Shown piece after piece: positions 44,274 through 53,679 of a DNA stretch of 64,000 nt (positions are counted from its first letter, which is position 1; every line of letters begins with the position of its first letter). The position numbers and the translations under genes are program-made. The notes under the pieces are model-generated. The model worked only from the letters and a program-made list of their open reading frames with translations. It did no database searches and was not told the origin of the DNA. The stretch covers positions 1,054,001 to 1,118,000 of the forward strand of contig NZ_CP085211.1 in NCBI RefSeq assembly GCF_044797955.1, read 5' to 3'. The DNA comes from Idiomarina seosinensis_A. GTDB lineage: Bacteria; Pseudomonadota; Gammaproteobacteria; Enterobacterales; Alteromonadaceae.

Positions 44274-45677
44274 ATGAGTTTACACTTTGTTAACCATTAT
44301 GCAGAACACTTCGCTGATATTATTACTGAGCAGCCGGTCAGTATTAATGGTCCCTCACAGGTTCGCTTGTTTAATAGCGAGCTCTGGCAGCAACTGGGTG
44401 GTAGTGGCGGAGCGCAGCAGTTATGCGAACAAATCGATGCCAGGGAGACACCAGCCGGGTGGCGGCCGTTAGCGCAAAAATACGCCGGCCATCAGTTTGG
44501 CCAGTTTAATCCTTACCTGGGTGATGGACGCGGTTTACTGCTGGGTGAGGTAAAAACGCCGGCAGGAGATTACCGGGATCTGCATTTAAAAGGTGCAGGA
44601 CCCACCCCCTACGGCCGCGGTGGCGATGGCCGTGCGGTCTTACGCTCGTCGGTGAGAGAATATCTTGCCAGTGAGTCGATGGCGGCGCTGGGTGTACCGA
44701 CTACCCGCGCTTTGGTGCTGGTTAGCAGTGCAGGGCAGGTTCAGCGTGAACAGCCTGAACCTGGTGCGATGTTATTGCGAACGGCAGCAACCCATGTACG
44801 TTTTGGGCATTTCGAGCATTGTTATTATCGGCACTTAAAGGACACACAGCGCGCGCTCTGGCATTACGTTATTGAGCGGCAGTGGCCTGATTTAGCCGGC
44901 GCTGATGAAAAAAAACAGTTTCGTGGGGTAATGGAGCGTACCGCCCTGATGATTGCATTGTGGCAGGCTTATGGCTTTATCCACGGGGTTATGAATACCG
45001 ACAACATGAGCCTGGTTGGCGAAACTTTTGACTATGGCCCTTATGCCATACTGGACACTTATCAGCCGGAGAAAATTTTTAATCACACGGATCAGACCGG
45101 GCGTTACGGCTTTTTGCAACAGCCGGGCATCGGCTTATGGAATTTACAGCGATTACAGACAGCACTGAGCTTGTCGATGGACGTCAGCCAGTTTACCGCC
45201 GTGCTGGATGACTACGAACCTTATATCCAGCGTGTTTATCTGGCCCAGATGCAACAGCGCCTGGGCCTGAGCGCGGTAGAGTCCGGTGATTCTCAGCGCT
45301 TAATTGGTGAGTGGCTGCAGTTACTGCAGCAGCACCAGCTGGACTACAATCAAAGCTTTATTCATTTAGAAAGACACCTTAATGAAGGCGAAGACAATGC
45401 CCTGGTGCAGGCTGCCGGCAACTGGCTGCAGGATTATAAAAAAGCCACTCATAACAAACCGGATTTGGCCACCATGCAGCAGGTTAATCCGGTCGTCACC
45501 CTGCGAACTCACCATCTGCAGCGCGTTATTAACGCCGCTGAAAGCGGTGATGACGAGCCACTGCAGGACTATCTGCAGGTTCTGACCAGTCCTTTTAAAC
45601 GACAGTGGCTGGACAGTGAATGGGCGGCGCCACCGCGCCCAGAGCAGCAGGTAAGTCAACTGTCATGCTCCAGTTAA
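44274..45677 (+). CDS. selO: Protein adenylyltransferase SelO (YdiU)
   Basis: A pseudokinase-fold enzyme that transfers AMP to protein hydroxyl groups, linked to redox balance. The product is 467 residues. Motifs include YAGHQFGQFNPYLGDGRGLL, LKGAGPTPYGRGGDGRAVLR with SSVREYLASESMAALG, and GVMNTDNMSLVGETFDYGPY, which holds the inverted kinase-like Asn and Asp residues that bind the metal. The bacterial form lacks the selenocysteine of animal SelO; here the tail ends in CSS, but no selenocysteine codon is seen. Confidence 0.92.
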   Translation: MSLHFVNHYAEHFADIITEQPVSINGPSQVRLFNSELWQQLGGSGGAQQLCEQIDARETPAGWRPLAQKYAGHQFGQFNPYLGDGRGLLLGEVKTPAGDYRDLHLKGAGPTPYGRGGDGRAVLRSSVREYLASESMAALGVPTTRALVLVSSAGQVQREQPEPGAMLLRTAATHVRFGHFEHCYYRHLKDTQRALWHYVIERQWPDLAGADEKKQFRGVMERTALMIALWQAYGFIHGVMNTDNMSLVGETFDYGPYAILDTYQPEKIFNHTDQTGRYGFLQQPGIGLWNLQRLQTALSLSMDVSQFTAVLDDYEPYIQRVYLAQMQQRLGLSAVESGDSQRLIGEWLQLLQQHQLDYNQSFIHLERHLNEGEDNALVQAAGNWLQDYKKATHNKPDLATMQQVNPVVTLRTHHLQRVINAAESGDDEPLQDYLQVLTSPFKRQWLDSEWAAPPRPEQQVSQLSCSS

Positions 45678-45764
45678 TCGCAAGTTGTTGCGCTTTACCA
45701 GTGGATACGACAGAATCAAAACACCAGTCCGCCACTGCGCGGACAGATAATTAAAAGGTCTGTG

Positions 45765-46307
45765 ATGAAGCAAAAACAAATGTCGATGCCCGGCCGTTGG
45801 CTAACGGTCTTAGCGTTAACCTCGGCTCTGGGAATAAGTACTAGTGTGCTTGCCCAGCAGTGGCGGGTACCTGCGGCACAAGAGTTTGCCCGTACCAAAA
45901 TTTGTCTTGGGGAGATGCAGCAACCCCTGCAGGTAGAGTTAGCGGATAGCTCTGCCCAGCACGCCCGCGGGTTAATGCAGCGCCAGTCCCTGGATGACGA
46001 TGCGGGTATGCTGTTCCGCTACCAGCAGCCAAGGCCGGGTGATTCAGGCTTCTGGATGTACCAGACATTAATCCCGCTGGATATCGCCTATTTAAACGCG
46101 GACATGGAAATCGTTAAAACCTTTACCATGATGCCCTGCAGCAGTCAGGATCCGCGGCGATGCCGTAGTTATGCCCCGGGGAAAACCTACCAGTATGCAC
46201 TGGAAGTAAATGCTGGCTTTTTTGCCGAGCACGATATCCGCATAGGTGACCGGGTGGTGATGGCGGCAGACCTTGATACCGGGCAAGATTGCGACGATAT
46301 TCACTAA
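45765..46307 (+). CDS. Secreted DUF192-family protein
   Basis: A 180-residue exported protein with a signal peptide (LALTSALGISTSVLAQQ, cleavage near AQQ). The ATG at 45765 with AAAAGG upstream is preferred to the GTG at 45762. The DUF192 domain is seen in ARGLMQRQSLDDDAGMLFRY, FWMYQTLIPLDIAYLN and IVKTFTMMPCSSQDPRRCRSY. The function of DUF192 is unknown; some archaeal members are studied as periplasmic or signal proteins. It is the first of a likely three-gene unit with the M28 peptidase and a small membrane protein. Confidence 0.85.
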   Translation: MKQKQMSMPGRWLTVLALTSALGISTSVLAQQWRVPAAQEFARTKICLGEMQQPLQVELADSSAQHARGLMQRQSLDDDAGMLFRYQQPRPGDSGFWMYQTLIPLDIAYLNADMEIVKTFTMMPCSSQDPRRCRSYAPGKTYQYALEVNAGFFAEHDIRIGDRVVMAADLDTGQDCDDIH

Positions 46308-46338
46308 TAAAAAACAGAATTGATAAAAGGAAGTTGTG

Positions 46339-48015
46339 ATGAAATCATCGATAGTATTAACCTTTGTAGCCGCCGTTTTACTGGCGGGTTGTAGCCCGGC
46401 CGGGGAAGAACAGCAGGCAGGTGAAACAGCCTCGGCTGAGCTGCCCGGGGCTAATTTTAACGCCAATTACCAGGACTATTTAAAGACCATCTCCAGCGAT
46501 GAGTTTGAAGGGCGGGAGCCATCGACGGCAGGAGAAGAAAAAGTCGTTTCTTATATCGAAGGGTTATTTTCCGAATGGGGCTTAAAACCGTATAACGAAG
46601 AAACAGGCAGCTACCGGCAGTCGGTCCCGCTGGTTAAAATTATGCCCTATAAAGTCAGTGACTTAACCTTTAGCGGCGATAAAGCACCGCAAACTATGGA
46701 TTATCGAACCGATATGATGGCCTGGTCGATGCGCGTTGATGAGCAAATCGATTTGAGCAGCAGTGACATGGTCTTTGTCGGCTACGGGATTGTGGCGCCG
46801 GAATACGACTGGAATGATTATGAAGGTCTGGATGTCGAGGGCAAAACCGTGGTGATGTTTGTTAATGACCCGGGGTTTGCTACTCAGGATGCGGAATTAT
46901 TTAATGGCAATGCGATGACCTATTACGGGCGCTGGACTTACAAATATGAAGAAGCAGCACGGCAGGGTGCAGCGGGCGCACTGATCATTCATGAAACCGG
47001 TGCCGCCGGTTACGGTTGGGGAGTTGTGGCTTCGGGCTCACCGGTGCGCTACGACTTAAAAAAAGATAACAATAATATGCACCGGGCAAAACTGGAAGGC
47101 TGGTTAACCCTCGACAGTGCAGAACAGTTGTTTGAGCAGCAGGGAATGTCAGTAGAAGAAGCACGCGAGCTGGCGCTGAGTGATGACTTTCAGGCATTGC
47201 CGCTGAATATTCAGGCTAGTGCTTCAATCAGCAATAAATTTGACTATTTAAGTGCCTACAATGTGGTGGGTTATCTTGAAGGTAGCCAACATCCTGAAGA
47301 ACACGTTATCTATATGGCTCACCATGATCACCTCGGTACCGATCCGGTGCGCGACGATGACCCGATCTACAACGGAGCTCAGGACAATGCCTCAGGTACC
47401 GCCGGTCTGTTAGCTATTGCAGAAAAAATGGCTGCTGAAAAACAGCCGGAACGTTCGGTCTTATTTGCTGTCGTAGGTGCAGAAGAAAGTGGTTTACTGG
47501 GCTCAAAATATTACGCCGAAAACCCGTTACTGCCTTTAAGTCAGGCAGTTGCCGGAATCAATATGGATGTGATGAACGTCTATGGTCCGGTCAGAGATAT
47601 GGTCGTAATTGGCTATGGTAACTCTGAAATTGATCGTTACCTTAAGCCTTACATCGAGAAGCAAGATCGCTTTTTAGTTCCGGACCCGACGCCGGAAGCC
47701 GGCTTCTTTTATCGCTCAGACCATTTTAGCTTGGCGCAAAAAGGTGTGCCTATGCTTTATGCAAAAGGTGGTAATGAGCACATTATCAAAGGCAAAGAGT
47801 GGGCTGAAGAGCAACGTGCAAAATTTGTCGCGGAAGCCTACCATAAGCCCGCTGACGAATACGATCCGGACTGGGATCTTCGGGGTACCCAGCAGGACTT
47901 ACAGGCGTTTTTTGAACTAGGTTATGACCTGGCTAATTCTCGCGAATGGCCACAATGGGCGCCGGGTAATGAGTTTGAAGCGACGCGCAAGGCCACAGAT
48001 GAGCAGCGTCAATAA
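46339..48015 (+). CDS. M28 family zinc peptidase, predicted lipoprotein
   Basis: An extracytoplasmic aminopeptidase-type enzyme of 558 residues. The ATG at 46339 follows AAAGGAAG; its signal ends in LLAGCSPA, a lipobox. A PA-like insert (residues about 130-290) is placed before the catalytic core. Zinc ligands are seen in YMAHHDHLGT (His, with Asp), GAQDNASGTAGLL (Asp), VGAEESGLLGS (Glu pair, one catalytic), INMDVMN (Asp) and YRSDHFSLAQKGVPM (His). It likely trims peptides outside the cytoplasm. The following small membrane protein starts 11 bases on. Confidence 0.92.
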   Translation: MKSSIVLTFVAAVLLAGCSPAGEEQQAGETASAELPGANFNANYQDYLKTISSDEFEGREPSTAGEEKVVSYIEGLFSEWGLKPYNEETGSYRQSVPLVKIMPYKVSDLTFSGDKAPQTMDYRTDMMAWSMRVDEQIDLSSSDMVFVGYGIVAPEYDWNDYEGLDVEGKTVVMFVNDPGFATQDAELFNGNAMTYYGRWTYKYEEAARQGAAGALIIHETGAAGYGWGVVASGSPVRYDLKKDNNNMHRAKLEGWLTLDSAEQLFEQQGMSVEEARELALSDDFQALPLNIQASASISNKFDYLSAYNVVGYLEGSQHPEEHVIYMAHHDHLGTDPVRDDDPIYNGAQDNASGTAGLLAIAEKMAAEKQPERSVLFAVVGAEESGLLGSKYYAENPLLPLSQAVAGINMDVMNVYGPVRDMVVIGYGNSEIDRYLKPYIEKQDRFLVPDPTPEAGFFYRSDHFSLAQKGVPMLYAKGGNEHIIKGKEWAEEQRAKFVAEAYHKPADEYDPDWDLRGTQQDLQAFFELGYDLANSREWPQWAPGNEFEATRKATDEQRQ

Positions 48016-48026
48016 CAGGAGATAGC

Positions 48027-48398
48027 ATGAATCAACGGGGTAAACCCATCTACATTCGCCTTAACCAGGGGGGAGGCACGGGCTCTGGTGGTCCGGGTGG
48101 GCCTGGTGGTAATTGGTTCACCCGAATAGTCGGCATTTTTTTCTTATTAATATTGCTGGGCTTAGCGGTAACCTTCGGGTTCTTTATATTAATTATCGGT
48201 ATGGTCCTGATGATACCGGTACTATGGAAGCAGCGGCATGCCATCCGCCAGATCTGGAAGATGCGTAAGCAGGCGAAAGCACAGTACGAACAGAGTAAAA
48301 AGTCCTATCAACAGCAGCAACAACGGCAGCAGGAAAATAGCGACTCGACTATTATCGAAGGCGAGTACGAAAAGGTTGATGAAGACGAGAGAAAATGA
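48027..48398 (+). CDS. Small Gly-rich membrane protein of unknown function
   Basis: A 123-residue protein I cannot assign. It has a short basic N-terminus, a Gly/Pro-rich segment (GGGTGSGGPGGPGGN), and two close hydrophobic helices (IFFLLILLGLAVTFGFF and FILIIGMVLMIPVLW), then a basic Gln/Lys-rich coiled-coil tail with QQQQQRQQ-type run, and ends in STIIEGEYEKVDEDE. A C-terminal IIEGEYE motif occurs in other small bacterial membrane proteins as far as I recall. It lies 11 bases after the M28 peptidase, with AGGAGA upstream, and is closed by a terminator. Confidence 0.7.
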   Translation: MNQRGKPIYIRLNQGGGTGSGGPGGPGGNWFTRIVGIFFLLILLGLAVTFGFFILIIGMVLMIPVLWKQRHAIRQIWKMRKQAKAQYEQSKKSYQQQQQRQQENSDSTIIEGEYEKVDEDERK

Positions 48399-48419
48399 CA
48401 AACAGTTATTTTTTCGCAA

Positions 48420-48453
48420 TAAAAAATCCCGAACAGAACGTTCGGGATTTTTT
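48420..48453. terminator. Bidirectional intrinsic terminator
   Basis: AATCCCGAAC, loop AGAAC, GTTCGGGATT with an A run before and a T run after, so it can end transcripts from both sides: the small membrane protein (plus) and the efflux operon (minus). Confidence 0.92.
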
Positions 48454-48482
48454 GTTGCTAAGCCAGTATTATTTAGCCGGAG

Positions 48483-51400
48483 TCATTTAGCCGGAAAAAT
48501 TCGTCGCACCGCATAAAAGAATAGCGGGACAAAGAATATCGCCAATACGGTTCCGCCTATCATACCACCTATAACCGCCGTACCAATGGCGTTGCGGCTG
48601 GCAGCCCCGGCACCATCGCTGAGAGCCAGCGGCATGACACCAAAAACAAAGGCCAGCGAGGTCATTAAGATAGGCCGCAGACGCAAGCGCACCGCTTCCA
48701 GAGTGGCATCCAGTAGCTCTTTACCCTGTTCCTGCAAGTCTTTGGCAAATTCAACAATCAGAATGGCGTTACGTGCCGATACCCCGACTGTGGTGAGCAG
48801 TCCCACCTGAAAATACACGTCATTAGAAATGCCGCGTAAGCTGACTGCGATAACAGCACCAAGAATACCCAGCGGCACAACCAGCATAACCGAAAAGGGG
48901 ATTGACCAGCTTTCGTACAGAGCGGCAAGAAACAGGAACACCACAATTAGCGACAAGGTATACAGTATCGGCGCAAAGTCTCCTGATTGTTTTTCCTGTA
49001 ACGATATACCGGTCCATTCAAAACCAATACCCGGTGGCAATTGCGCAATCATTTGCTCCATTGCCATCATGGTTTCACCAGTGCTGATGCCGGGCGCTGC
49101 CTGCCCCTGAATTTCCAGTGCCGGCACACCATTGTAACTTTCCAGACGTTGCGGTCCATAGGTCCACTGCCAGCTGGAAAAAGCACTGAAAGGTACCATT
49201 TCGCCGGCATTATTGCGCACGTACCATTCGTTTATGTCCTGCGGCAACATACGATCGTCGGCCTCGCCCTGGACATACACCCGTTTCACCCGGCCGCGGT
49301 CAATAAAGTCATTGACGTAGGCTGAACCCCAGGCGGTACTGAGGGTGTCATTGATGCTGGTAATACTGAGTCCCAGCGCCTGCGCCTTCTCAAAATCGAT
49401 ATCAATTTTCAATTGCGGGGCATCTTCAAGACCGTTGGGACGAACCTGAACCATCTTATCGTTTTGACTGGCCATGCCCAGCAGTTGATTGCGCGCCTCG
49501 ACCAGCGCCGAGTGGCCGACATTACCACGATCCTGCAGATAAAGATTAAAGCCAGTGGCATTCCCCAGCTCAGGAATCGGTGGCAGGTTAAAGGCAAAAA
49601 TCATCGCTTCTTTAATGCCGTTAAAAAAGCCAAAGGCACGGCCAATAACCGCCTGTACAGACTGGCTTTCGTCACGTTCCTGCCAGTTTTTTAAGCGCAC
49701 AAAGGCGATACCATTGGCCTGGCTGCGTCCGGAAAAGCTAAAGCCAACAACCGAAAATACGGAGCGGACCGCTTCCTCCTGCTCCAGATAATAGTTTTCG
49801 ACCTTATCCATAACCGCGGTCGACTGCTCCATGGTAGAGCCGACCGGCAGATTCATCTGTGTTAAAAAGACGCCGCGGTCTTCCTCGGGTAAAAAAGCCG
49901 CCGGTAAACGCATAAACAAAAAGGCTAAGACGGCAATAATGCCCAGATACAGCAGGCCAAAACGAATAGAGCGACGTAAAATACCGGCCACTGAATCGGT
50001 GTATTTCGCCGTGGCTTTTTCAAGACCGCGGTTAAACCAGCCAAGCGGGCCCCAACCTTCGTTCTTATTGCGTTTAACCGGTTTTAGCAGGGTTGCACAT
50101 AAGGCAGGAGAGAAAATAATCGCGACTAAGACCGATAAGCCCATCGAGGTGATTATCGTCAGCGAAAACTGCCGGTAGACGGCTCCGGTAGCACCCGGGA
50201 AAAAAGCCATTGGTGCGAATACCGCTGCCATGACAACACCAATAGCCACCAGTGCGCCGGTAATCTGACCCATGGATTTAACCGTGGCTTCCGTTGGCGA
50301 CAAGCCTTCTTCTGCCATTAACCGCTCAACGTTTTCGACCACCACGATGGCATCGTCAACCAACAGGCCAATCGACAGCACCATGCCAAACATAGTCAGA
50401 GTGTTAATCGAAAAGCCCGCTAATGCCAGCACGCCCATGGTGCCAAGAATAACTACCGGTATTGCCAGAGTTGGTATTAACGTAGCGCGGAAGTTCTGTA
50501 AAAACAGAAACATCAATAAAAATACCAGAATGACCGCTTCGACCAGAACCTGTGCCACCTCCGAAATCGAAATTCTGATAAATGGGGTGGTGTCGTAAGC
50601 GGTTACCATTTCCATTCCGGCCGGGAAAAACTGTTCAAGTTCGTCGATACGGGCTTTCACAGCGTTGGCTGTTTCCAGTGCGTTAGCACCGGTCTGCAGG
50701 TTGATCGCCAGACCTGTCGCCGGTTTGCCGTTGTATTTGGCACGGGTGGCATAGTTTTCTGCACCCAGCTCGACTTCCGCAACATCCTTCATGCGGATTT
50801 GTGAGCCGTCGGGCAATACTTTAAGGATAATCTGCTCAAACTGCTCAGGCTCGGACAGTCGGGTTTGCGCAATGATGGTGGCGTTCAGCCGTTGACCGTC
50901 CACCGCCGGTAAACCACCTAATTCGCCGGCCGCAACCTGTGCATTCTGGGCTCTGATAGCGGTTTTCAGATCGGCCATGGTCAGGCCATAATTGACCAGA
51001 GCTGCCGGGTCTACCCAAAGCCGCATAGCGTAGGGCGCACCAAACAACTGCACATTACCGACCCCCAAGGTACGCGAAATGGGATCCTGAATATTAGAGG
51101 CAATGTAGTCACTTAAATCGGTTTGATTATAGCGATCGTCAGTAGCCACCAGAGCCAGTACCATCAAAAATGAACTGCTCGACTTACTGACGGTAATGCC
51201 CTGGGCCTGCACTTCCTGAGGCAGCTGCGGAGTAGCCTGTGATAACTTATTCTGCACCTGTACCTGAGCAATATCAGGATCAGTTCCCGAGGCAAAGGTC
51301 AGGCTAATAGTGCCGTTACCGTAGTTACTTTGCGAAGAAAAATAGATTAGGTTATCGATACCCGTCATATTTTGCTCGATCACCTTAGTGACCGTGTTAG

Positions 51401-51572
51401 CAACGGTTTCCGAGTTTGCGCCGGGGTAGCTAAACTGAATTTCAACCGCTGGCGGAGCAATAGCAGGATACTGAGCAACCGGCAGCTGGATTGCCGCTAT
51501 GGCTCCCGCCAGCATGGTTAATATCGCAATGACCCAGGCAAATATCGGCCGGTAAATAAAGAATTTCGCCAT
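48483..51572 (-). CDS. RND efflux transporter, AcrB/MexB type (HAE-1)
   Basis: Proton-driven drug exporter of the inner membrane, 1029 residues. The family opening is MAKFFIYRPIFAWVIAILTM with AIAAIQLPVAQYP. The proton-relay Asp pair lies in LSIGLLVDDAIVVVENVERLM (TM4), and RND motifs GFSINTLTMFGM and TTVGVSARNAILIVEFAK (TM11) follow. Twelve membrane segments and two large periplasmic loops fit the family. It follows the adaptor gene by 11 bases. No outer-membrane channel gene is adjacent, so a TolC-like protein elsewhere must serve. Confidence 0.95.
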   Translation of the reverse strand: MAKFFIYRPIFAWVIAILTMLAGAIAAIQLPVAQYPAIAPPAVEIQFSYPGANSETVANTVTKVIEQNMTGIDNLIYFSSQSNYGNGTISLTFASGTDPDIAQVQVQNKLSQATPQLPQEVQAQGITVSKSSSSFLMVLALVATDDRYNQTDLSDYIASNIQDPISRTLGVGNVQLFGAPYAMRLWVDPAALVNYGLTMADLKTAIRAQNAQVAAGELGGLPAVDGQRLNATIIAQTRLSEPEQFEQIILKVLPDGSQIRMKDVAEVELGAENYATRAKYNGKPATGLAINLQTGANALETANAVKARIDELEQFFPAGMEMVTAYDTTPFIRISISEVAQVLVEAVILVFLLMFLFLQNFRATLIPTLAIPVVILGTMGVLALAGFSINTLTMFGMVLSIGLLVDDAIVVVENVERLMAEEGLSPTEATVKSMGQITGALVAIGVVMAAVFAPMAFFPGATGAVYRQFSLTIITSMGLSVLVAIIFSPALCATLLKPVKRNKNEGWGPLGWFNRGLEKATAKYTDSVAGILRRSIRFGLLYLGIIAVLAFLFMRLPAAFLPEEDRGVFLTQMNLPVGSTMEQSTAVMDKVENYYLEQEEAVRSVFSVVGFSFSGRSQANGIAFVRLKNWQERDESQSVQAVIGRAFGFFNGIKEAMIFAFNLPPIPELGNATGFNLYLQDRGNVGHSALVEARNQLLGMASQNDKMVQVRPNGLEDAPQLKIDIDFEKAQALGLSITSINDTLSTAWGSAYVNDFIDRGRVKRVYVQGEADDRMLPQDINEWYVRNNAGEMVPFSAFSSWQWTYGPQRLESYNGVPALEIQGQAAPGISTGETMMAMEQMIAQLPPGIGFEWTGISLQEKQSGDFAPILYTLSLIVVFLFLAALYESWSIPFSVMLVVPLGILGAVIAVSLRGISNDVYFQVGLLTTVGVSARNAILIVEFAKDLQEQGKELLDATLEAVRLRLRPILMTSLAFVFGVMPLALSDGAGAASRNAIGTAVIGGMIGGTVLAIFFVPLFFYAVRRIFPAK

Positions 51573-51583
51573 GTCCGGGTCCT

Positions 51584-52738
51584 CTACTGCTGTTGTTGAG
51601 TGGTATTGTCGACGCGCACACTGTCACCCGGCCGAACATTCTGTAAGCCTGAGGTTACGACCCGCTCACCGCTCTCAATACCGCTGCTGACAAGCCAATC
51701 ACTACCCAGAGCCCGTTCGGTTTCAATCATTCGTTGTTCTACTTTGTTGTCTTTGGTTACCACCATGACATACGGGCGACCGCGGGGATCGCGGGTTACC
51801 GCCTGTTGTGGCAATAACAGAGCCTTAGCAAGGCTGCCTTCACTAACTACTGCCCGCACGAACATACCCGGATACAGGTCGTTATCGGGGTTTGGAAACT
51901 TAGCTCTGAGTAAAATGCTGCCGGTATTTTCGTCGACGGTTACTTCAGAGAATAATAACTCACCCTGTTGCTGGTAGCTGAGACCATTTAAGCTCAAAGA
52001 TACCGGGGCATTTCCCTGTGGGTTGGCCTGGATCCGTCCCGATTCGATATCGGCCTTCAGCTGTAAAAAGGCTTTACTGGACTGACTGATATCGACATAA
52101 ATAGGGTCCAGTTGATTAATAGTTACCAGAGGCTCGGGCTGCGAGGCAGTCAGCAGGGCACCAACGGTAAAATTAGAACGGCCTACAATGCCGTCAATAG
52201 GTGCGTTAACCCGGGTATACTGAAGATTAATCCGGGCTCTTTTTAGTTGCGTTTCAGCTAACGCCAGCGCTGCCTTGTTTTCAAAATAAGTCGCTTCGGC
52301 TGTATCAAACTCATCCTGGCTGATGGCATTTTCGCTGAGCAGTTCTTTAAAACGCTGATAGCGTAACTCAGAGCTCTTCAATACTGCTTTAGCGCGTTCA
52401 ATTTCGGCTTCGGCACTGGCTACATCGGCCTCATAGATGGCAGGGTCAATCTGATACAGTTGTTGGCCCTGTTCGACCCGCGCACCTTCTTCAAATTTGC
52501 GTTCCAGCAACACACCGCTGACCTGTGGGCGTACCTGAGCGACATGGTAGGCGGCCGTTCGCCCGGGCAGGGCTGTCGAAAGTTCAACTTTTTGCGGTGC
52601 AACTTCAACCACATCGACAGCCGGCGCCGACTTTTGTTGTTGACCCTGTTGTTGTTGCTGATCACTGCAGGCCACCAGGGCTGCCGAGCTAAGCACCATT
52701 ATCCCTGCCATGGGAAGCCATCTTAACCGGTTGTTCAT
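51584..52738 (-). CDS. RND periplasmic adaptor lipoprotein, AcrA/MexA type
   Basis: Membrane-fusion protein linking the RND pump to its outer channel, 384 residues. The signal ends in ALVACSDQ, a lipobox, and a Gln-rich stretch follows. The sequence shows the biotinyl-lipoyl motif in halves (LPGRTAAYHVAQVRPQVSGV and RVNAPIDGIVGRSNFTVGAL), a coiled-coil hairpin between them (about residues 95-165), and the beta-barrel part (IDQ-like YVDISQSSKAFLQLK). It is the first gene of the operon, behind the promoter/operator at 52.8 kb. Confidence 0.94.
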   Translation of the reverse strand: MNNRLRWLPMAGIMVLSSAALVACSDQQQQQGQQQKSAPAVDVVEVAPQKVELSTALPGRTAAYHVAQVRPQVSGVLLERKFEEGARVEQGQQLYQIDPAIYEADVASAEAEIERAKAVLKSSELRYQRFKELLSENAISQDEFDTAEATYFENKAALALAETQLKRARINLQYTRVNAPIDGIVGRSNFTVGALLTASQPEPLVTINQLDPIYVDISQSSKAFLQLKADIESGRIQANPQGNAPVSLSLNGLSYQQQGELLFSEVTVDENTGSILLRAKFPNPDNDLYPGMFVRAVVSEGSLAKALLLPQQAVTRDPRGRPYVMVVTKDNKVEQRMIETERALGSDWLVSSGIESGERVVTSGLQNVRPGDSVRVDNTTQQQQ

Positions 52739-52780
52739 CCGTTACCTCAAGTAAATTTTCGCTCATTTTAAACGACGCTA

Positions 52781-52810
52781 ATTATACATACATACCTGTA
52801 TGTTTGTAAA
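52781..52810 (-). promoter_or_regulatory. Promoter and palindromic operator of the RND efflux operon
   Basis: On the minus strand TTTACA (52805-52810) and a perfect TATAAT (52781-52786) are 18 bases apart. The spacer is filled by the palindrome ACATACA-TACC-TGTATGT at 52786-52803. Its TACATACAT half is the same as in the AcrR operator of E. coli acrAB as I recall it. A TetR-type repressor is expected, but no such gene is next to it. Confidence 0.8.
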
Positions 52811-52917
52811 ATAAAAAACTCATCAGGCTAAGGACATCAAAGCATTTACGGCTTATCATACGTAAGTTAAGAAAATTCGATCGGCTTTACTTTCTATTTT
52901 TGTATGATGGGTGATTA

Positions 52918-53679
52918 ATGAAATACAGTCTGGGCATTGCAGTCCTGCTTTTTATTGGCGGTGTACCGGGTGTTACGTGTGCACAAACGGATACCAGTGC
53001 GGCACAACGCGCGTTACAAAAGTTACAGCAGCAGCAAACAGTAGAGTTTGGTTACAAGCGACGTTCAGACTTTGGTGAGCGCACCGTTGTTGAACAGTTT
53101 GACCCCCGTCAGCAACCACCGTGGATTTTGCTTAAGGAAAATAAACAACAGCCGTCGGCCCAGCGGCGCGAAGAATATTCAAGAATGAAGCAGGATGAGC
53201 TATACGGCGGTGAAATTGCCGGTGCTAATCAGGGTGAACGCAAAGAGAACGAGCAACAAAGTATTAAGGTGTCGTTACAGACACTAGTGCAAAGCGAAAC
53301 GCTGCAACCTTTACAAAAGCAGCAGTGGCAGGGGCAATCTGTCAGAACCTTCGGCTTTGATCCGGATCTGGATAAGTTCAGCGATCATAACGATAAGTTA
53401 CAGGGCTATCTTTACCTGGATAGCAACGACGATCGACTGGTAGGGCTGGAGATAACACTGAAAGAGTCTTTTTCGCCGGCTATGTCGGTGTCATTAAGCC
53501 GCTACCATATGGAAATCCAGCTGCAAACCATTAGCCACGGGCAACAGCGTTATACGGTGCCACAACGTACAACGGAGGAAATGACCGGTGAATATCTGTA
53601 TTTTATCGACTTCAGCGAGCAGACGTTGCGCGAGTACTACGATTATCAGGTGTTAGAGAGGCCGGCTGCAGCCAACTGA
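52918..53679 (+). CDS. Secreted protein of unknown function
   Basis: A 253-residue protein I do not recognise. A signal peptide (YSLGIAVLLFIGGVPGVTCAQ, cleavage near CAQ, shown by its hydrophobic core) is followed by a soluble, Gln- and Glu-rich protein. No catalytic motif or membrane segment is seen after the signal. The C-terminal half with SDHNDKLQGYLYLDSNDDRL and LVGLEITLKESFSPAMSVSLS looks like beta strands. It is divergent from the efflux operon across 179 bases, and its last 34 bases overlap the end of the ArsA-like gene on the other strand. Confidence 0.7.
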   Translation: MKYSLGIAVLLFIGGVPGVTCAQTDTSAAQRALQKLQQQQTVEFGYKRRSDFGERTVVEQFDPRQQPPWILLKENKQQPSAQRREEYSRMKQDELYGGEIAGANQGERKENEQQSIKVSLQTLVQSETLQPLQKQQWQGQSVRTFGFDPDLDKFSDHNDKLQGYLYLDSNDDRLVGLEITLKESFSPAMSVSLSRYHMEIQLQTISHGQQRYTVPQRTTEEMTGEYLYFIDFSEQTLREYYDYQVLERPAAAN

